Below, one piece after another: positions 13,415 to 14,889 of a DNA stretch of 14,889 bases (positions are counted from its first letter, which is position 1; each line of letters opens with the position of its first letter). Source of the stretch: Rhizobium sp. Q54. Lineage in GTDB: Bacteria > Pseudomonadota > Alphaproteobacteria > Rickettsiales > UBA1997. Below the pieces are notes generated by a model that worked only from the letters and a program-made list of their open reading frames with translations, was not told the DNA's origin and did not search any database. The stretch spans positions 1 to 14,889 of the forward strand of contig CAMBES010000017.1 of NCBI GenBank assembly GCA_945865855.1, written 5' to 3'. Both the position numbers and the translations under genes were made by a program.

Positions 13415-14839
13415 TTGCGTAACTTTAAAACGACCTTCTGCTCAATCAATTCAAGTTTTCTGAAAAAGACTCCTAAAAAATTAAAAAAATTTGACTGGCA
13501 GAAATTTGCTGCACGCGTCGACAAAATAATTGAACACCGTCTCTTCAAGCCTGTTGCCAGCTCGATTGTGACTAGTTTCGTGCTGTTTAACGGCTTGCAA
13601 TATTTGTTCAATTCAATCGCTGATTACCGCGAAGTGCGGGAAAAAAAATTACGCGAAACGCCGATTAAAATTAATCTCTCCACCCTTGAAAGTAAGTTTA
13701 ATCTTGCCGAAGACCAAATCGCTGAGCACCACATTAAATCAGGCGAGACAATGTCGCAGATTCTTACTGAGCTTGGTGCGGTAGAGCAAGATGTTTCAGC
13801 AATTCTTGTTGCAATGAAGCCAGTTTTCGCCCCAAACAGAATTACCGCTGGCGACGAAATTCTTGTAAAATACCGCGTCAAAATCGGTTACGACACGAAC
13901 AAAGCCGTTGATCGACACGTGACCGTTACCAACATTGTAATTTCACCTTCACCAACAGAGCGAATCACAATTTCGCGCAATCAAGACAACTCTTACGCTG
14001 CAAAAAAATCTGAAATTAAACTTAAGCGCTACGTCTCAAAATATTTCGGCGTAATTAAAAATAGTCTGTTCGAAGACGGAATCACCTCTGGGATATCACC
14101 CAACACAATGATGAACATGATTAACCTCTACGGTTACGACGTCGACTTTCAGCGCGACATTCACGACGGCGACAAATTCGAAATGCTTGTCGAAAGTTTT
14201 TACGACGAGAGTGGCAAAAAAATTAAAGACGGCAACGTGCTTTTCTCTTCGTTAATTTTAGACAAGCGTCCAATCGAGATCTACTCTCACAAGATTGGAG
14301 GCCAGATTGAATATTTCGACGGCAAAGGAAATTCAGTGCGTAAATCTTTACTTCGTACCCCAATTAACGGCGCGCGAATTTCTTCAGGATTTGGTCTGCG
14401 TCGTCACCCGGTTCTTGGTTATTCAAAAATGCACAAGGGAACAGATTTCGCCGCGCCAAGTGGCACGCCAATTTTTGCTGCTGGCTCCGGGGTAATTACT
14501 TACTACGGCGTTAAAGGTGGTTACGGAAATTACACGCAAATTCGTCACAACGCCGAATACTCTACCGCCTACGGCCACGCCAGTCGTTTTAACAAAAAAT
14601 TCCGCGTTGGTTCAAAAGTTAAGCAAGGCGACGTGATTGCTTACGTTGGTACAACGGGTCGTTCAACCGGTCCGCATCTTCACTTCGAAGTTCTTGTTAA
14701 AGGCGTGCAGGTCAATCCAGCGAAAGTGAAGGCGACCTCAGGATTACGTCTTAGCGGCAAAGAGTTAAAGGGTTTTCAAGCAACAAAGGCCGAGATTGAC
14801 GGTTACCGTAAAAATGTTCCGAATCAGATTAAGCGCTAG
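13415..14839 (+). CDS. M23 family peptidoglycan endopeptidase, MepM/Csd3-like
   Basis: A membrane-anchored zinc metallopeptidase expected to cut peptide cross-links in peptidoglycan. In the 474-residue protein, a basic N-terminus precedes one membrane helix at about 47-66. A LysM/OapA-like segment (IKSGETMSQILTELG, 107-121) and a Csd3-like domain with YGYDVDFQRDIHDGDKFEML at about 239-258 follow. The C-terminal LytM domain is at 310-437, with zinc ligands H340 and D344 (MHKGTD) and H423, plus catalytic H388 (AYGHAS) and H421 (PHLHF). All active-site residues are intact. The start is TTG 13415: a stop lies at 13409-13411 and the first in-frame ATG falls near residue 113, after the membrane helix. 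Its 5' end faces carD across 24 bases; a new gene begins 2 bases after its stop. Confidence 0.92.
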   Translation: MRNFKTTFCSINSSFLKKTPKKLKKFDWQKFAARVDKIIEHRLFKPVASSIVTSFVLFNGLQYLFNSIADYREVREKKLRETPIKINLSTLESKFNLAEDQIAEHHIKSGETMSQILTELGAVEQDVSAILVAMKPVFAPNRITAGDEILVKYRVKIGYDTNKAVDRHVTVTNIVISPSPTERITISRNQDNSYAAKKSEIKLKRYVSKYFGVIKNSLFEDGITSGISPNTMMNMINLYGYDVDFQRDIHDGDKFEMLVESFYDESGKKIKDGNVLFSSLILDKRPIEIYSHKIGGQIEYFDGKGNSVRKSLLRTPINGARISSGFGLRRHPVLGYSKMHKGTDFAAPSGTPIFAAGSGVITYYGVKGGYGNYTQIRHNAEYSTAYGHASRFNKKFRVGSKVKQGDVIAYVGTTGRSTGPHLHFEVLVKGVQVNPAKVKATSGLRLSGKELKGFQATKAEIDGYRKNVPNQIKR

Positions 14840-14841
14840 AA

Positions 14842-14889
14842 ATGAAAATTCTAAACACCCTCTTTAACTACAAAAAATCGACGAGCGAC
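14842..14889 (+). CDS. Start of an unidentified gene, cut by the window end
   Basis: ATG 14842 begins 2 bases after the M23 stop and stays open for 16 codons to the edge (MKILNTLFNYKKSTSD). The spacing suggests an operon with the peptidase. In many alphaproteobacteria a bactofilin gene follows this type of M23 peptidase, which makes that a reasonable guess, but 16 residues cannot confirm it. Confidence 0.5.
   Translation, partial: MKILNTLFNYKKSTSD

Overview
The window reads as AT-rich chromosomal DNA from an alphaproteobacterium, most likely a host-associated or reduced-genome lineage related to Rickettsiales or Holosporales. This is inferred from three things. The protein sequences include an alphaproteobacterial-type CarD, a short lipoprotein of BamF/DUF3035 type directly after lspA, and a FdxA-type 7Fe ferredoxin. 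Unrelated housekeeping genes are packed tightly. Intergenic gaps are filled with palindromic repeats. A purH gene argues against Rickettsia itself, which lacks purine synthesis, but fits other members of the wider group. No taxonomic call can be made from this window alone.

Layout. Bases 1-1273 are an accessory, decaying stretch. Two copies of a palindromic repeat (1-81 and 1014-1115) flank a broken gene of about 200 codons (237-837), and the second copy runs into three exact-length 24-bp tandem repeats. From 1274 on, the window holds housekeeping genes: trmD (+) converging, with overlapping stop codons, on a cmk-purH pair (-); ccmC-fdxA (+) with a 4-bp overlap; fmt (-) and lspA (+) diverging with only 3 bp between their start codons; a small lipoprotein gene overlapping lspA; yajC-secD (+); lptD (+); then lolD and carD (both -). 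A divergent M23 peptidase gene follows (+), and the first 16 codons of another gene run off the right edge.

How the genes fit together. Much of the window serves the cell envelope. LspA matures lipoproteins, LolD powers lipoprotein release, and the BamF-like lipoprotein is a probable outer-membrane assembly part. YajC and SecD assist the Sec translocon, LptD inserts LPS in the outer membrane, and the MepM/Csd3-like M23 enzyme cuts peptidoglycan. The rest covers translation (TrmD, Fmt), nucleotides (PurH, Cmk), cytochrome c maturation and redox (CcmC, FdxA) and transcription (CarD).

Most unusual feature: the carD product has the normal RNA-polymerase-binding CarD core between a lysine-rich, histone-H1-like N-terminal tail of about 125 residues, containing nine pentapeptide repeats, and a strongly acidic C-terminal tail. 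Also notable are the variety of hairpin elements placed one per intergenic gap, and the near absence of Shine-Dalgarno motifs before the start codons.
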